Source: Pinus tabuliformis (taxonomy: Eukaryota > Streptophyta > Pinopsida > Pinales > Pinaceae). Taken from it: a stretch of 64,000 nucleotides of DNA. Positions within the stretch are counted from its first letter, which is position 1, and every line of letters begins with the position of its first letter. Below, in pieces: positions 34,639-45,208 of this stretch. The stretch lies in assembly GCA_031772625.1 (NCBI GenBank), contig CM062820.1, positions 91,786,421-91,850,420 on the forward strand, in the 5' to 3' direction. The notes beneath the pieces are model-generated. The model worked only from the letters and a program-made list of their open reading frames with translations, was not told the DNA's origin and did not search any database. The position numbers and the translations under genes are program-made.

Positions 34639-35577
34639 TGTTGATTTGAGGTAGCATCGAATGTGCTCTATCCACAAAAATTGGTGGAGAGGCTAGGGCA
34701 CATGAGATATCCAATACCCAGAAAGGGTTTGGGCAGATTCTAAACAGTTTGGGAGATATTAAAATAATTAATATTTTTAATGAAGTCCCTAAGTCTAAAT
34801 TTAGGGAAAATAAAATATTAATTTTAATTAATATAAAATTGTGTTAGAATGGTCCAAAAGTCATGGATCAAGCCAGATTTAATCTTAGCCGTTGATTAGG
34901 GACTTAATCTCGGTCGTTGATTTGTCAACGAGAAAAGTATAAGAGGAGGCTTGAGGGTCACTTGGAGAACACACTAAGGGAGACCAGTCAGTTCAATTTC
35001 TGGAGCGGGGTTAGCTGAGAAATTGAACCAGTGGTCTAGTGAGCAGTTAGAAGGTAGCAAGTACGAAACAGAGAGATGGGATCAGCCACTAGAGATCAGC
35101 GCTGAGGCAGGAGAGGCAAACGCAGGGCATTTCAGGCAGACGCAAAGGCAACAGGAGACTGTGCAGTCATTAACTGGGCCTGCGTGGGTGACGCAGAGAG
35201 GCCCAGGGCTGACACAGTCAAGCAGGGTCTGAAAGCCACACAGAGGTCAGCCAGGCTGACGCGGGATTGAGATAAGTGTTGGAGAATTTTTTCTCTCTGT
35301 GGGTAAGCCAGTTTGGCACCCTGTTGTACTGAAGAATTGCTGAATAATAAAAGCCTCCCTTACTGCACCAATTTTCCCACATTGGGTTTTTCCGAGGACT
35401 GTTGTCCAAAATAACTGTGTCAATGTGTTGATTCTTGTGCATATGTTTGTTTCTGTATTACGGTGTGATATCTGCAGCAGTATTTATTTTAATGTTTATT
35501 GAAGTATTTTCATAAATAACTTATTGTGGAATAAGTAGGAAAAATAAATCAATTGCTCAAGTGATAGAATTTTCACA
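34639..35577 (+). repeat. 3' LTR of C
   Basis: 939 bp, TGTTGATTTGAGGTAGCATC to GAATTTTCACA, followed by TSD TTGTG. It differs from the 5' LTR by scattered substitutions and a few small indels, for example a missing stretch near 35220 that contains GGGATGACACAGA in the 5' copy. Confidence 0.93.
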
Positions 35578-36898
35578 TTGTGATCACCTTTGGACTAGAC
35601 CAGTGCCTAGCCAATTGGGAAAATGGAGTCAAATGAAATCAACGTTTAGGTAGTCTTAATTCCAGACAAGGAGTTCCCCAACAACTTCGTATGGCCTAAG
35701 CTATAACTAGGTTACAAATGGAAAATTTATACTTCTTTATATTGCAAATGAACATTTATGTACCTCTAGAACAATAATTCACCATACTTCAAATGATCAT
35801 ATGAAAAATCTCTCACAAAGACAAGCCCATCAACTTCACATAAGATAAAGAGTAGCTACACCAGTTTCATGAACGAAAATATTCCATAGAAAAAATTACA
35901 AATAAGCATGAAAAGGTACGCGCAAGTATAGCGAAATTATTCCAATCATCAAGATGCAAAGAAATCATAGCTCCAAGACAAGAAATTAAGCTTTTCCAAA
36001 CATCAAAATGCATTAGATCTCCAATTCATCCATCAAAGAGGCTAGCCAAAATTCTCAAGAAGAGATAGTCCAATCCAAAAATGTGATGAGAGAAATGAAT
36101 CAGCCTCTCATCAATTTATACAATCCATAAGGTGGTTCGAATAGCCTAATAATGCCCCAAATAATAAAATAATATACAATAATGACATGACTTGGTGACA
36201 AGCCCAACAAGATAGCTCAATAATACAAAGATAGTAAACATAATGAGTCGTTGGGCCATTGAGAAGGCCTATTGGAGTCCAAAGTGTGCCAAGGTGAGAG
36301 AATAGACTCCAAACCTTTATATCCAAGCAAGTCACATGTGGTGTTTCCAAGTGGTTGTGGGGGCATAATGACATCCTCATGGGTCTCCAAGTGGGTCGAT
36401 AATACCTATATACCATCTGTAAGGGTTAGGATGATGACATAAGCTGTCCATTTGTCTCCCGTGGTGAGACACATCCACATCTAGACCCTGGAACCTCTGC
36501 CAAGTGTGTGGTACAAGTATGAAGTTGGATGGGCACGGTGATCTAGGTTCATCATCCTCATCCAGAAAGGTGGAACACGAGCAATCACTGAATGGTGTTG
36601 GGGTCCATGAATTGCTCTCTCCTATGGTGGAGGCCCATGGCTCTCTACCCTCACCATACAAGTGCCATTGTGGCCCTCTAGAGGGCCCTCTAGAGGGCTT
36701 GGACCCCGTATAGGGAGACCAAACCCCAAACAGAGACCCACCTCCAATCCTGCATAAGATCCAATGCATCCCCTTGCTCTCCAATGGAATCAAATGGACA
36801 CTTCATGGTGCCATGCCCTTCCATAGTAGGCTTTGACATGTACAGGTGTCTCCAAGCTCAATAAGAGGGTTAACCAAGGACCCTATTAGGTGGTTTCT
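35578..36898 (+). repeat. Repeat E, copy 2, middle part
   Basis: It resumes after C with GATCACCTTTGGACTAGACCAGTG and matches copy 1 (26600-28140) to GGTGGTTTC, the target site of J. The E landmark GAGGCCCATGGCTCTCTACCC is near 36640. A small duplication, GGGCCCTCTAGAG twice, is at about 36676-36702. Confidence 0.75.
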
Positions 36899-39270
36899 GT
36901 TAGTGTCGGTCTTGAGCCCTCCATCAGTGATCAATAACTCTTTGCATATGCAGTTATAGGTGTCTCATCAGTGTCAGTTTTGCATCCCACTAGGCATGCC
37001 ATAACACTGAATGGAGGAGCTGGTCTTTGTTCCCTTCTTGGCTTTGCTGGATCAGGTCATACAACAATGTAATTGAGTCATGCTTGTTCTTATTTTTTGT
37101 CTTGAGATCCCATGGTCTTAGGTCTAGGGTTTTGAGTCAAAATCATTTCAAGGTAATGAGTCATGGTCAGTAAGTGCCCAGCAAGCCGGAAGGAATTTTG
37201 TACATATGTTTCATTATCATTTTCTTCAGCTACAGCTCACTTTATGCCTTGGATTTAAAAAACCCTGTTTTTAAATCCAAGGTCATGAGGAATTTGTAAA
37301 AATAAAGAAATTTTCAAAAATTTGTAAAAGTGCCGGCAACAACCCTGGTTCCTTCACTACAGTCCATCAGGCGGTCAACCTGCAAAAAGAACGAAGTCAA
37401 ACGCATCAAAAGAGCTCATTTCAGGACAAAAAGACTCTAAATAGTGTTAAAAAGAAAAGCAAGTTGAAAACATTAGAAAGTGGGTTCTAAAGTTAAATTT
37501 TTTTAAAATGACCCTATAAAAGCTAATTTCCCTCTTTAGTCACTCTTATTGTGCAATTGAAAGTGAAAATTTCGTGCTAGAGGCAAAGAAGGCGATTTCG
37601 TGGCAATTTTCTGCAAATCCAGCGCTTGGGAAGGTGCGCGACCATTCCACAGGTGTGCGCGACCACCTGGGTGGTGCGCGACCATTCCACGAGCATTTCC
37701 CTATGTAAATTTACACAGGCGCGACCATTCCAGTGGTGCGCGACCATTCCAGGGTGGTGCGCGACCATTTGGTCCGCCTGCACAGAAAACTCACCGAAAT
37801 TCATCCAAACTCCAAATTTCTCCAAATTTGCTTGCGGTTTCTTCAAGGTAGGCCTCCCAAACAACTTTTATGACGGTGCCATGGATTCAATGATTGGTTT
37901 GTGTTCAAATATCATGCAAGAGATTAATGAAAAATAGGTTAAGTGACTTGATGTCTTTGCAAGCTTATGTTAGGTTGTATTGTTTGTTATTCAAGGTAAT
38001 TTTTCCTTTATTCCCTTCCATTAGTTTCCCATTATAAATTCACATGTGTTAGAGTGTCATTTTCATTGATCTCATTTGCAAATTAATGCTAGACCCCATC
38101 CCAATTTCCTAAAAACCCTAATCCCCATCAAAACCCTATCCAAACCCTAATTTCTCCCATGCATCCTACTCAAACCCTAACACTTTGTCACACAGCAAAT
38201 TCATGTATTAAAAACACAGCAAAATGAAAAAGAAACATTGTGAAAAGAAAAAGGAATATGATGGCAAGTGCATGCATATGAATATCACAAAAAACAGAGT
38301 AATATCACTATGCATAGCCTAGACAAGACAAGAGCAAAAGAGACATATTGCTGTGTAAAAGTCAGAGGCAAGGTAACTAGGTGGCTGTCATGACAAAGTT
38401 AACAATATACAGCTGTACATGTTGTCAAAATGAACATTTTGCTGTGGTAGGGTTTGCATAAGAACATGGTATATTTCCCTAACCTCAAACTCTGTTTTTC
38501 TTACCCTTCCCTTCATTAAAACCCTAATTCAATTGCTTATCCTTTCCCTAAAAATCCCAGTGCAATTGAAATCCCTCTTCCCTTTTGTCAACATGTAAAT
38601 GAAGCTTTATTTCCCCTATGACAAAAGCATTCATGAAGCTGCAAGTATTGTTTAAAGACCTGCTGTTATAGAGTATGGTTGGCAAAGGATTGTTAATGTA
38701 TTTCCTAGTCCCAAAACCTAATTTCCTTTCTCCATCTATCTCCCTAAATCCCTTTCATGCCATTCATCTCTTTTCCCTTTCAAAATCTGTCATATAAACC
38801 CTTCCCCTCCCCTATGATCAATACAAGCAAAACCCCTTTTTCCCTTAGCATCCAAAGTCATTTTAAAAATGTTGGAAAAACAGAGTAAAGTACATTCAAA
38901 GACAAAATTAAAAGAGCAGCCTGTTGATTGTTCATTATTGATGTTACCTTATATCCCTATGATCAATGCTCTCATTCCCTCCATCATGAAAATTTATATT
39001 GTCCTTTCCCTTGGTGATCATAACACATTTTCCCTAATAAAGTATTGATTTGCAAATGATGAAAGATAGAATGACATGTTTAACATTGTGTGATTGTTTC
39101 CTTCAAAATTCCCTGTTGTTTATATATATTTTTTCCCTTTCCTTATGTAAATTCCCCCCCCTAACATGTCCCTCATGATTTTTCCCCTTGAAAACAGCAT
39201 ACTTCACAGCATTTTGCAGGCAGGGCAGCGGTCATTTTGACTTGTTTATTCCACCTTGCTCAATAACACC
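36899..39270 (+). other. 5' region of J
   Basis: 2.4 kb before the ORF. It holds a perfect inverted repeat around 37250-37280 (CTTGGATTTAAAAA and TTTTTAAATCCAAG), the GCGCGACCATTCC repeat cluster (37635-37770) and a TC-rich, CCCTAA-rich stretch at 38090-39180. No protein is recognised: ORFs on both strands at 37577-37937 follow from the repeated motif. Confidence 0.6.
37635..37770. repeat. Six copies of GCGCGACCATTCC motif
   Basis: TGCGCGACCATTCC or close variants start at 37635, 37655, 37675, 37718, 37737 and 37759. A seventh, isolated copy is at 41234-41247 in the 3' region. Spacing is irregular (18-43 bp) and all are in the same direction, unlike a simple tandem repeat. It looks like a cluster of protein-binding sites, but no function is shown. 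Confidence 0.85.
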
Positions 39271-40809
39271 ATGTCAACTACTGAGACTAATGAGCAAGGT
39301 GATGACCGATCTTCATCCACTGAGATTGAGACACAGCGGAGGCCTCGTAGGGGAGGCAAAGGTGGTCACCACAGGAGAGAAGAGCCCACATCATTGACAG
39401 AGTTGCAGGCTTGCCCATTGGCAGTGGCTTGTTTTCAGCATATGGCTTGTTATCAGTTTTGCGAGAGGCTGTCACACATTCAGCATCACAGAGAGTTGGC
39501 CCGGTTGTTTGTCCTACATCTCCATGACGGGCAGATCACCCTTGCAGGGGTGAATTTTGTGTTTTCTCCAGAGGCTATTTCACAGGCTACCGGGATACCA
39601 AATGTGGGTGAGGTGTGGCCAAAGCGCAAGTGGCTGGATTTGGTATACTTTGAGCCATATGTCAGGCCAACATACATACACAACTTGTCAGGGAACTTTC
39701 CTATCAAGTTCCTCCGAGCAGAGTATGTAGATATCATGAGACTCATTATGCACTACTTCACATGCGAGGGGAGATTCTCACGGGTAGGTCCTGGTCATAT
39801 CCGCATGCTAATGCACTTCACCAGAGTGAGGATGATGAACATCACAGCATACTTATTTCACGACACTCAGAGGATGGTCTCTATCTTTCAGAGACAGACC
39901 CTAGTACAGCAACTTCGGAGCCTATGCCATCATGGTCTTATCCAGCTAGTAGTTTCCCATCAGCTGAGCCAGCAGGGCATTCCTTGGGCAGATTTTATCT
40001 CCCGAGAGTTTTTTACACAGCCACATCCAGAGCCAGAGGCAGTTCACGAGGAGGGAGGGCCATCACATCAGCCCGAGGATAGTATTCCGAGACATATGGC
40101 TTCTTCTCCTCGGGTCACTTATCAGAGAGGTCATAGGACCTTATTTGCAGCAGCTCGACGAGTACTTTCTCCACAGCAGGTGGAAGGGGTCTCGTCATCT
40201 TCTTCAGATCAGCGAGTGTTATCTCCACACCAGGTGGAAGGGGCCTCGCATCCTTCAGTAGCAGAGGCAGTACGAGAGGGCAAGCAGCCCATGGTTGAGG
40301 ATGAGGCAGTTGGCGAGGCACATCCTGATTTCACTGATCTTGATGCTCATTCTCCTTCCTCTTCAGATTTCTATGAGCTCATCCGGCGGAGAGATGAGGA
40401 GAACCTTGTGTTGCAGCGGAAGCTTGAGATGGCTCAGTGGACCATCACTTATTTAGAGCAGCGCAACCAACAGCTAGAGACGGAGAAAGAGCTGGATGAA
40501 CTATGGAGAATCCGCGGTAACAGAGGCTTAAACCGCAGGAGGCCCGGTGACCCATTGCCCGCTGACCGGGAGACTTGGTACATTCATGAGATTATTCGTT
40601 TGGAGAGATTGTTGGAGAAGGCAAACCATGACAAAGAGCTGCTCCAAAACATGAGGACACATTACTGGGCCAGATTACATGTTTGCAAAGCAAGAATGAA
40701 AATTCTCCAACGAAAGCTGTCAGAGGCCCGGAAGAGGAAGAAAAGGACAAACCCACTCCGTATCTTGGCTGAGGCATCCCTCACTCACCATGGTACTGAT
40801 CAGCCTTGA
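39271..40809 (+). CDS. 512-aa ORF of element J, putative plant transposon protein
   Basis: A single open frame, MSTTETNEQG to HHGTDQP. The start is the first ATG; the frame is open 15 bases further up without an ATG. Residues about 24-38 are Arg/Gly/His-rich. A globular part of about 190 residues follows, with FSPEAISQATGIP, KWLDLVYFEPYV and YFTCEGRFSRVGPGHIRMLMHF. A linker contains a repeated RVLSPxQVEG (about residues 295 and 313). Two predicted coiled coils follow (about 364-414 and 434-490), the last Lys/Arg-rich. No retropepsin, RT, DDE or zinc-knuckle motif is present. The core resembles uncharacterised proteins seen in plant transposons, from memory only. The intact frame in a decayed neighbourhood suggests youth or selection. 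Confidence 0.75.
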   Translation: MSTTETNEQGDDRSSSTEIETQRRPRRGGKGGHHRREEPTSLTELQACPLAVACFQHMACYQFCERLSHIQHHRELARLFVLHLHDGQITLAGVNFVFSPEAISQATGIPNVGEVWPKRKWLDLVYFEPYVRPTYIHNLSGNFPIKFLRAEYVDIMRLIMHYFTCEGRFSRVGPGHIRMLMHFTRVRMMNITAYLFHDTQRMVSIFQRQTLVQQLRSLCHHGLIQLVVSHQLSQQGIPWADFISREFFTQPHPEPEAVHEEGGPSHQPEDSIPRHMASSPRVTYQRGHRTLFAAARRVLSPQQVEGVSSSSSDQRVLSPHQVEGASHPSVAEAVREGKQPMVEDEAVGEAHPDFTDLDAHSPSSSDFYELIRRRDEENLVLQRKLEMAQWTITYLEQRNQQLETEKELDELWRIRGNRGLNRRRPGDPLPADRETWYIHEIIRLERLLEKANHDKELLQNMRTHYWARLHVCKARMKILQRKLSEARKRKKRTNPLRILAEASLTHHGTDQP

Positions 40810-42250
40810 TCTAGCATCAAAATCTGAAAATTTTGAGAATTTTGGAGCATTTTGCAAATTTTTGGTAAAATTACAGGTTTTTGCCCGTGGAATGGTCTCA
40901 CCCCGGGTGAGACCATTCTGGAGGATTGCTCGGAATTTTGAAAACTTGGCATTTTTGGAAAGGGCATGCAAAGAGAAAAATTACCAATACTTGGGAGAAG
41001 CCTGATTTTGAGATTTGAGCCTCCAAAAGCTCAAAATACATCAAAAAAATGACTTTCGGCCCACTTTTTGAGTTACAGAAAGTGACCTTGGGAGAATTGA
41101 CTTTTGAGGGGTCAAATCAACTCCAAATTCAGAAATTCCACTTGGGATGGAAAGTAGACAGACCAAGCTTTCCAATGAGCCATCTTGCACCTGATTTGGA
41201 TCAGTGGAACCCACTCAAAAGTAGCTGCAAAGGGGCGCGACCATTCGAGCCAGCTTTGCCAGAATTGACCTTTTTTGTCAAAAAACACTGTTTTGACTAT
41301 GGTTGACCATTTTTACTTGTAGATGATGGATAAATGTGATATTTTCATGGCATTTTGATAGATTTTATCTCTCTTTACCCTTCTAAAAGCTTCCATGATG
41401 TAAAAAGTGAAAAATTAATGCATGGATGAGTTAGCTAAGTAATAGAGGCAGGTTGTTTGGCTGCCTATTTTCTAGTTCTTAGTTTAGAATTAGTTCAAAC
41501 TGCTCCTAGGAAGCTGAGCTCGACCCCTAGAGGTGGGGAAAGGAGTTAGATGGTCTAGATGGTCTATATTATGCTCTCTCCTTCTCATTTTCATGGTTGG
41601 ACTCTTGTGGAAGAAAGCTTTCATTGTATATTGTACATCTATCTCTGCAATTTAAGGAAAAGGAAGGCCAGGGTTTTGCAGACATCATTGTGGATTCTTG
41701 TGGATTGTTGTGTTGATGGTGTGTTCTCTACATGTTCTTGTAAGTTTTGTTTATGTATTCCACATCTCTCTTTTGCTTCTAATTGAACAAGATGAAGTGA
41801 TAAAGTTTGAACTCATGCATGCCATGCTCAGCTTTTAATTCTGTTCAATATCTATGTTTTCCACTGTTTAAAGAGGATTCAAAGTCCTTGTTTGCCCTCT
41901 TTAACCTCCTCTCTTTCTTCCCTGATCACTCATCCAAGCCAAAGGCATCAGCACAAGTTCCTACCTTGCCCCAAAGAACCCCCTGCAAAAACTGAGCCCA
42001 ATCCCCGCACCCTGAATTGCACTCCCTCCAATTGCCACCAAAAACCCCAAAAATCATTAAATCCAACCCCCTATCAATTTACTAGCCTAAAATCTTTATT
42101 ATTAATTGGTCAGCCTAATCATATTGAAAGATCTATCGAATCTAACCCGAGAGAGCCTTCTCATACCTCGTAGGGCTAGCTACGAAGTGAAATGGTTTGA
42201 TGTAGCCTTGAGAGTTTGTCTATCTCAGCCTAGGTGAATTCCAAGCGCTA
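40810..42250 (+). other. 3' region of J
   Basis: Non-coding, 1.4 kb. It contains the perfect palindrome at 40890-40918, a seventh GCGCGACCATTC at 41234, and a pyrimidine-rich stretch at 41900-42100. It ends AAGCGCTAACA at the TSD. Confidence 0.55.
40890..40918. repeat. 14-bp perfect palindrome after the J ORF
   Basis: GAATGGTCTCACCC, one C, GGGTGAGACCATTC. The arms end in ACCATTC, the core of the repeat cluster at 37635-37770. It lies about 80 bp after the ORF stop; it could be a binding site, a terminator-like hairpin or a processing signal. Confidence 0.9.
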
Positions 42251-43282
42251 ACAGTTTCAACATTTAAAGGGGGTGACTTGCCCATGTTACACTTGTCAAG
42301 CAGTAGGTGGCATGTGATATAATGATGGAATGGAGTGGGGATTATGGGAAGGCTCCAAGCCACATGCCATGGTACAAGGATAGTTATAATGAGGGAATCC
42401 CACTTTTGGGTATATGAGTGTAGGAGGGAGAAATCATAGTACATGAGTTACCTCGGCCTTTGTTTTTTCATTCTTCCTCATATGCCTTTTGCCTTTGATT
42501 GACTTTTCTTCATAATTGCTCAGGGGATGAGAGTATGACATGTAGGAAACAGCAGTAGATACCCCCTTTAAGGTGGGGTAGTTCATTGCCCACCAAGGGT
42601 TGGGACAACCATGGGTTCCTTAATGTGGAGGGGGCTCATCTAGGGCCAATAGGAACTAGGGCGATGACCATATATAGGGGGCAGAGCTCATCTTTGGCTT
42701 TTGCCCACATGCTAAATTTGTATGTCCCGACCATCTTTTGCATTTTGTGGTACTTTTCCTATTGTAAGTGGCCAAATTATGCTTTTCCTTTTATTTTTAG
42801 CTGCGTCAACCTTTGGGGCATCGTTCTAGGCCCAAACCAAGGTGTGGGCAAGGGAAGGGGGAGGCAAACCCTTTGTGGACCTAGTGGAAAAATGTGGACC
42901 CAGATGGGAAAAGTGATAAATGGGGTTAAAATGAGCAGAGGGGAGTGATGTATATGGTGTCAGGAAGCGGGACCATGCAACCAAATCGAGATTTCCCATG
43001 TAGTGCCAATCCTAAAGCTAATAGCCAGTAAAGGAGATCCCACAGGACTAGGATACAAGGCTAACCACCAAATCGAGCAAAGGAGACAAGAGTACAAACC
43101 TAGCCCACTCTTTCTGCCGAATCCCCCCACCAATCCATGCCCAAAAGTGTCCATGATAAGTAAAAAAAATCACTCAATTACACCAATGAAAAGCCATACC
43201 TTTGAGGTTAGGAGGCCCACCTTCAAACATACGATCATAACAGATGGGCGAGGGACCATATGATTGGCTCGGGTGGCAGAGA
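42251..43282 (+). repeat. Repeat E, copy 2, last part
   Basis: It resumes after J with GTTTCAACATTTAAAGGGGG, matching the CTTTCAAAGGGGATAG of copy 1, and follows copy 1 to the GGCTCGGGTGGCAGAGA end. It is more diverged than the upstream parts. Confidence 0.65.
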
Positions 43283-43858
43283 TAGTGGCACATCGAGCTA
43301 CATGGTGGCTACAAGGGGTTGTTGGCTACCGACAGAGGACCATCTATGAGAAAAAATTTCTCCTATGGATACCACCCACGGATGGTGGGCAACATCTGGC
43401 TCCAACTTGGACATGAGCTCACAAAAGAGTGCACGAATGTACTCGAATGGGAGGTCATGAGAACACCAACAATCTCTTGGTATCGCAGACCTGTTACCTG
43501 CACATGTCAACGACTAAGCACATAGGGCAGCATGTTTTTGTGGTGTCTTATGATCACCCATGCTTAGTATTAGGCCATAAAATCAACAAGAAAATAAATT
43601 TATGCAATTTTAATCTAAATGAATCTAATCTATCATGATAATATCATATGATGTTAGTTCTAATGAGAAAATCAACATGCAATGCGTCCTACCTAACACG
43701 CATATTACATTCTACAAGTACTACGTGTAATCATAAAGCCAATGCAACCAGGACATCGCTAGATCAATATAAAAACATTTCTCCCAATGATTACTTATGT
43801 AGCAAATCCAAGAGCAAGGATAGAAATAATCATATGGAGGGTTACTAGTGCGGGAGGG
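43283..43858. other. Sequence between E copy 2 and the K LTR
   Basis: About 575 bp with no match to E copy 1. A 70-codon minus ORF (43510-43298) has no recognised product. Nothing else can be supported. Confidence 0.4.
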
Positions 43859-44288
43859 TGTTGTAGATCTGACCCAGAAATATTAGAGAATACAAGTATA
43901 CTGAATAAAGAACAAGATCAAAATAGATAGAAATGCTTCTTTATTATCAAACCCTTAAGGTAGGGCAACACCATACATTCACTCCTTAAGGAAGGAGAAC
44001 ACTCCACAAGCCATATGCCTGTTCATACAAGAATACTTCTCTTCATCTTCATGTGGAGTCTCTAGCCTTTATATAGGCCTCATACATACAATACCATGCA
44101 TCATTACCATGGTTCCCTCATACCATCAACTAATACCATGGGCCCATTACATTATTATTAACTACTTGTGGTCCCTTACATGACATGGGTTAACCACCTT
44201 ATTTATTACTATGGCCCATCCCATTATTACATTATTACCTTGGGTACCTCCCTTGGTACCCCATATTATCCCCCCTAGGTATATAACA
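43859..44288 (-). repeat. 3' LTR of small retroelement K
   Basis: 430 bp with TG..CA termini: plus-strand TGTTGTAGATCTG and GGTATATAACA. On the minus strand it has a TATA box (CCTATATAAAGG, 44067-44076) and an AATAAAG signal near 43940, in the right order for U3-R-U5. The purine-rich CCATGGGGTGGAA just outside is a likely PPT. The K reading frame ends inside the LTR start. The partner LTR was not found near 54161-54361. Confidence 0.7.
44067..44076 (-). promoter_or_regulatory. TATA box in the K LTR
   Basis: TATATAAAGG on the minus strand, about 215 bp from the U3 start, with an AATAAAG about 125 bp downstream. The spacing fits an LTR promoter and poly(A) signal. Confidence 0.55.
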
Positions 44289-44790
44289 TTCCACCCCATG
44301 GAGGATCACGGGAGAAGAGGGAACAAAGGGATGTAATCTACTCCACAAGATCCTCTCCTCTAACCAAAAGATAGAGATGTCAACAATCAGGCTCATAAAC
44401 TTTTGATGGATGGAAACCTCAGGCATATCACTTCCATCATGGTCCTTATCATTTATGTCATGCTTTATGGCCACCATAGGGTTATGATTAGTAGGAAAGG
44501 GAGATTGATGAGATGGAGAAACACAAGTAGGTTTCCCACGATGATCACACTTAGGAGGGATGGAGGATTCCTCATTATTAGAGATAATGTAAGAAGGGTT
44601 GAGGAAAGGGCCCACACGAGACTCAACTACAACCCCAGGATTGTGAGGAAAGACAAGGGTCCTATTGATATCATTGTCATTGGTGTCATAGATGAGGTCC
44701 TTGTCAAAATGGTCTACACAGACCTCCCATTTTCCTTCTTTAATATGTAAGTAATCATTGATATCAATGTTTGAAGGGGTTATGGGATCA
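44235..44790 (-). pseudogene. C-terminal part of the K gag-like ORF
   Basis: Minus-strand open frame from the hAT target site (44790) to the stop at 44235, about 185 codons. It continues the frame of 54161-53617 exactly when hAT element L and one TSD are removed. It is rich in Asp, Asn and Pro with no recognised motif (VVVESRVGPFLNPSYIISNN). The stop lies inside the LTR. It could be the variable tail of a gag-like protein; function unknown. Confidence 0.65.
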
Positions 44791-45103
44791 CCTTCTCCCT
44801 CTGAAACCGAATTCGTTGAAATAGGCTGACGTGTCCCGAATCCGGCGAATCAGACACGATACGTGCCAATTCGTGTCCAGAAATCGGGACACGATGTGTC
44901 CGATTGGGACACGATCGAATCCGGATCGTGTCTCGATTTCTAGACACGAATCCGGAAAAAGTGACCCACGTGGCCTAAAAAAGGCGACTTTGCTGTTCTT
45001 TTTTATCATTTTCTCTTCTCTCTTTTGCAGTAGGTTTGCTGTGAGGGGTTTGGAGCAAGGAGCAAAGGGTGTGGGAGCGTTTTCAAGGAGATTCAAGCAA
45101 CAG

Positions 45104-45203
45104 GTAAGTGCATTTCCTCTCTATTTTTTTTCATTTGTATTACAGCAGTTTGCATATGCATTTCTTTTACAAATTTGTGCATTTTTGGTTTATTTTTTTA
45201 CAG
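45104..45203 (+). other. Predicted intron in the 5' leader of the hAT transposase
   Basis: CAG|GTAAGTGC at 45103/45104 and a long T-run ending TTTTTACAG at 45203, six bases before the transposase ATG. A 100-bp leader intron is usual for plant hAT genes. Supported by splice consensus only. Confidence 0.6.
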
Positions 45204-45208
45204 TATTC

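Larger units (their letters stand above)
30226..35577 (+). mobile_element. Gag-less Copia element C (TSD TTGTG)
   Basis: Two LTRs (30226-31179 and 34639-35577) with TSD TTGTG at 30221-30225 and 35578-35582. The interior holds PBS, protease, GAG-pre-integrase, integrase, RT, RNase H, a short 3' segment and PPT, but no gag at all: protease coding begins about 200 nt after the PBS. The same plan, with a different insertion site, is seen in D. Several in-frame stops and frameshifts make this copy inactive. It is nested in repeat E copy 2. Confidence 0.93.
36899..42250 (+). mobile_element. Element J: 5.35-kb LTR-less insertion with one ORF (TSD GTTTC)
   Basis: TSD GTTTC is at 36894-36898 and 42251-42255. 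Removing J rejoins repeat E, whose other copies run straight across the site. Termini are a short imperfect inverted repeat, TGTTAGTG and CGCTAACA. No internal direct repeat resembling an LTR pair, no PBS and no PPT was seen. The only long ORF is at 39271-40809. TG..CA ends with a 5-bp TSD are what an integrase makes, so J may be a solo LTR that carries an ORF, or a non-autonomous element of an unrecognised type. Confidence 0.8.

Noticed and set aside
37577-37937. ORFs on both strands (83-103 aa) in the 5' region of J
   Set aside because: They follow the GCGCGACCATTCC repeats in several frames. No preferred frame or known motif is seen.
36899-42250. J as a CACTA or other TIR transposon
   Set aside because: CACTA elements make 3-bp TSDs and end in CACT(A/G). 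J has a 5-bp TSD, TG..CA ends and no transposase.
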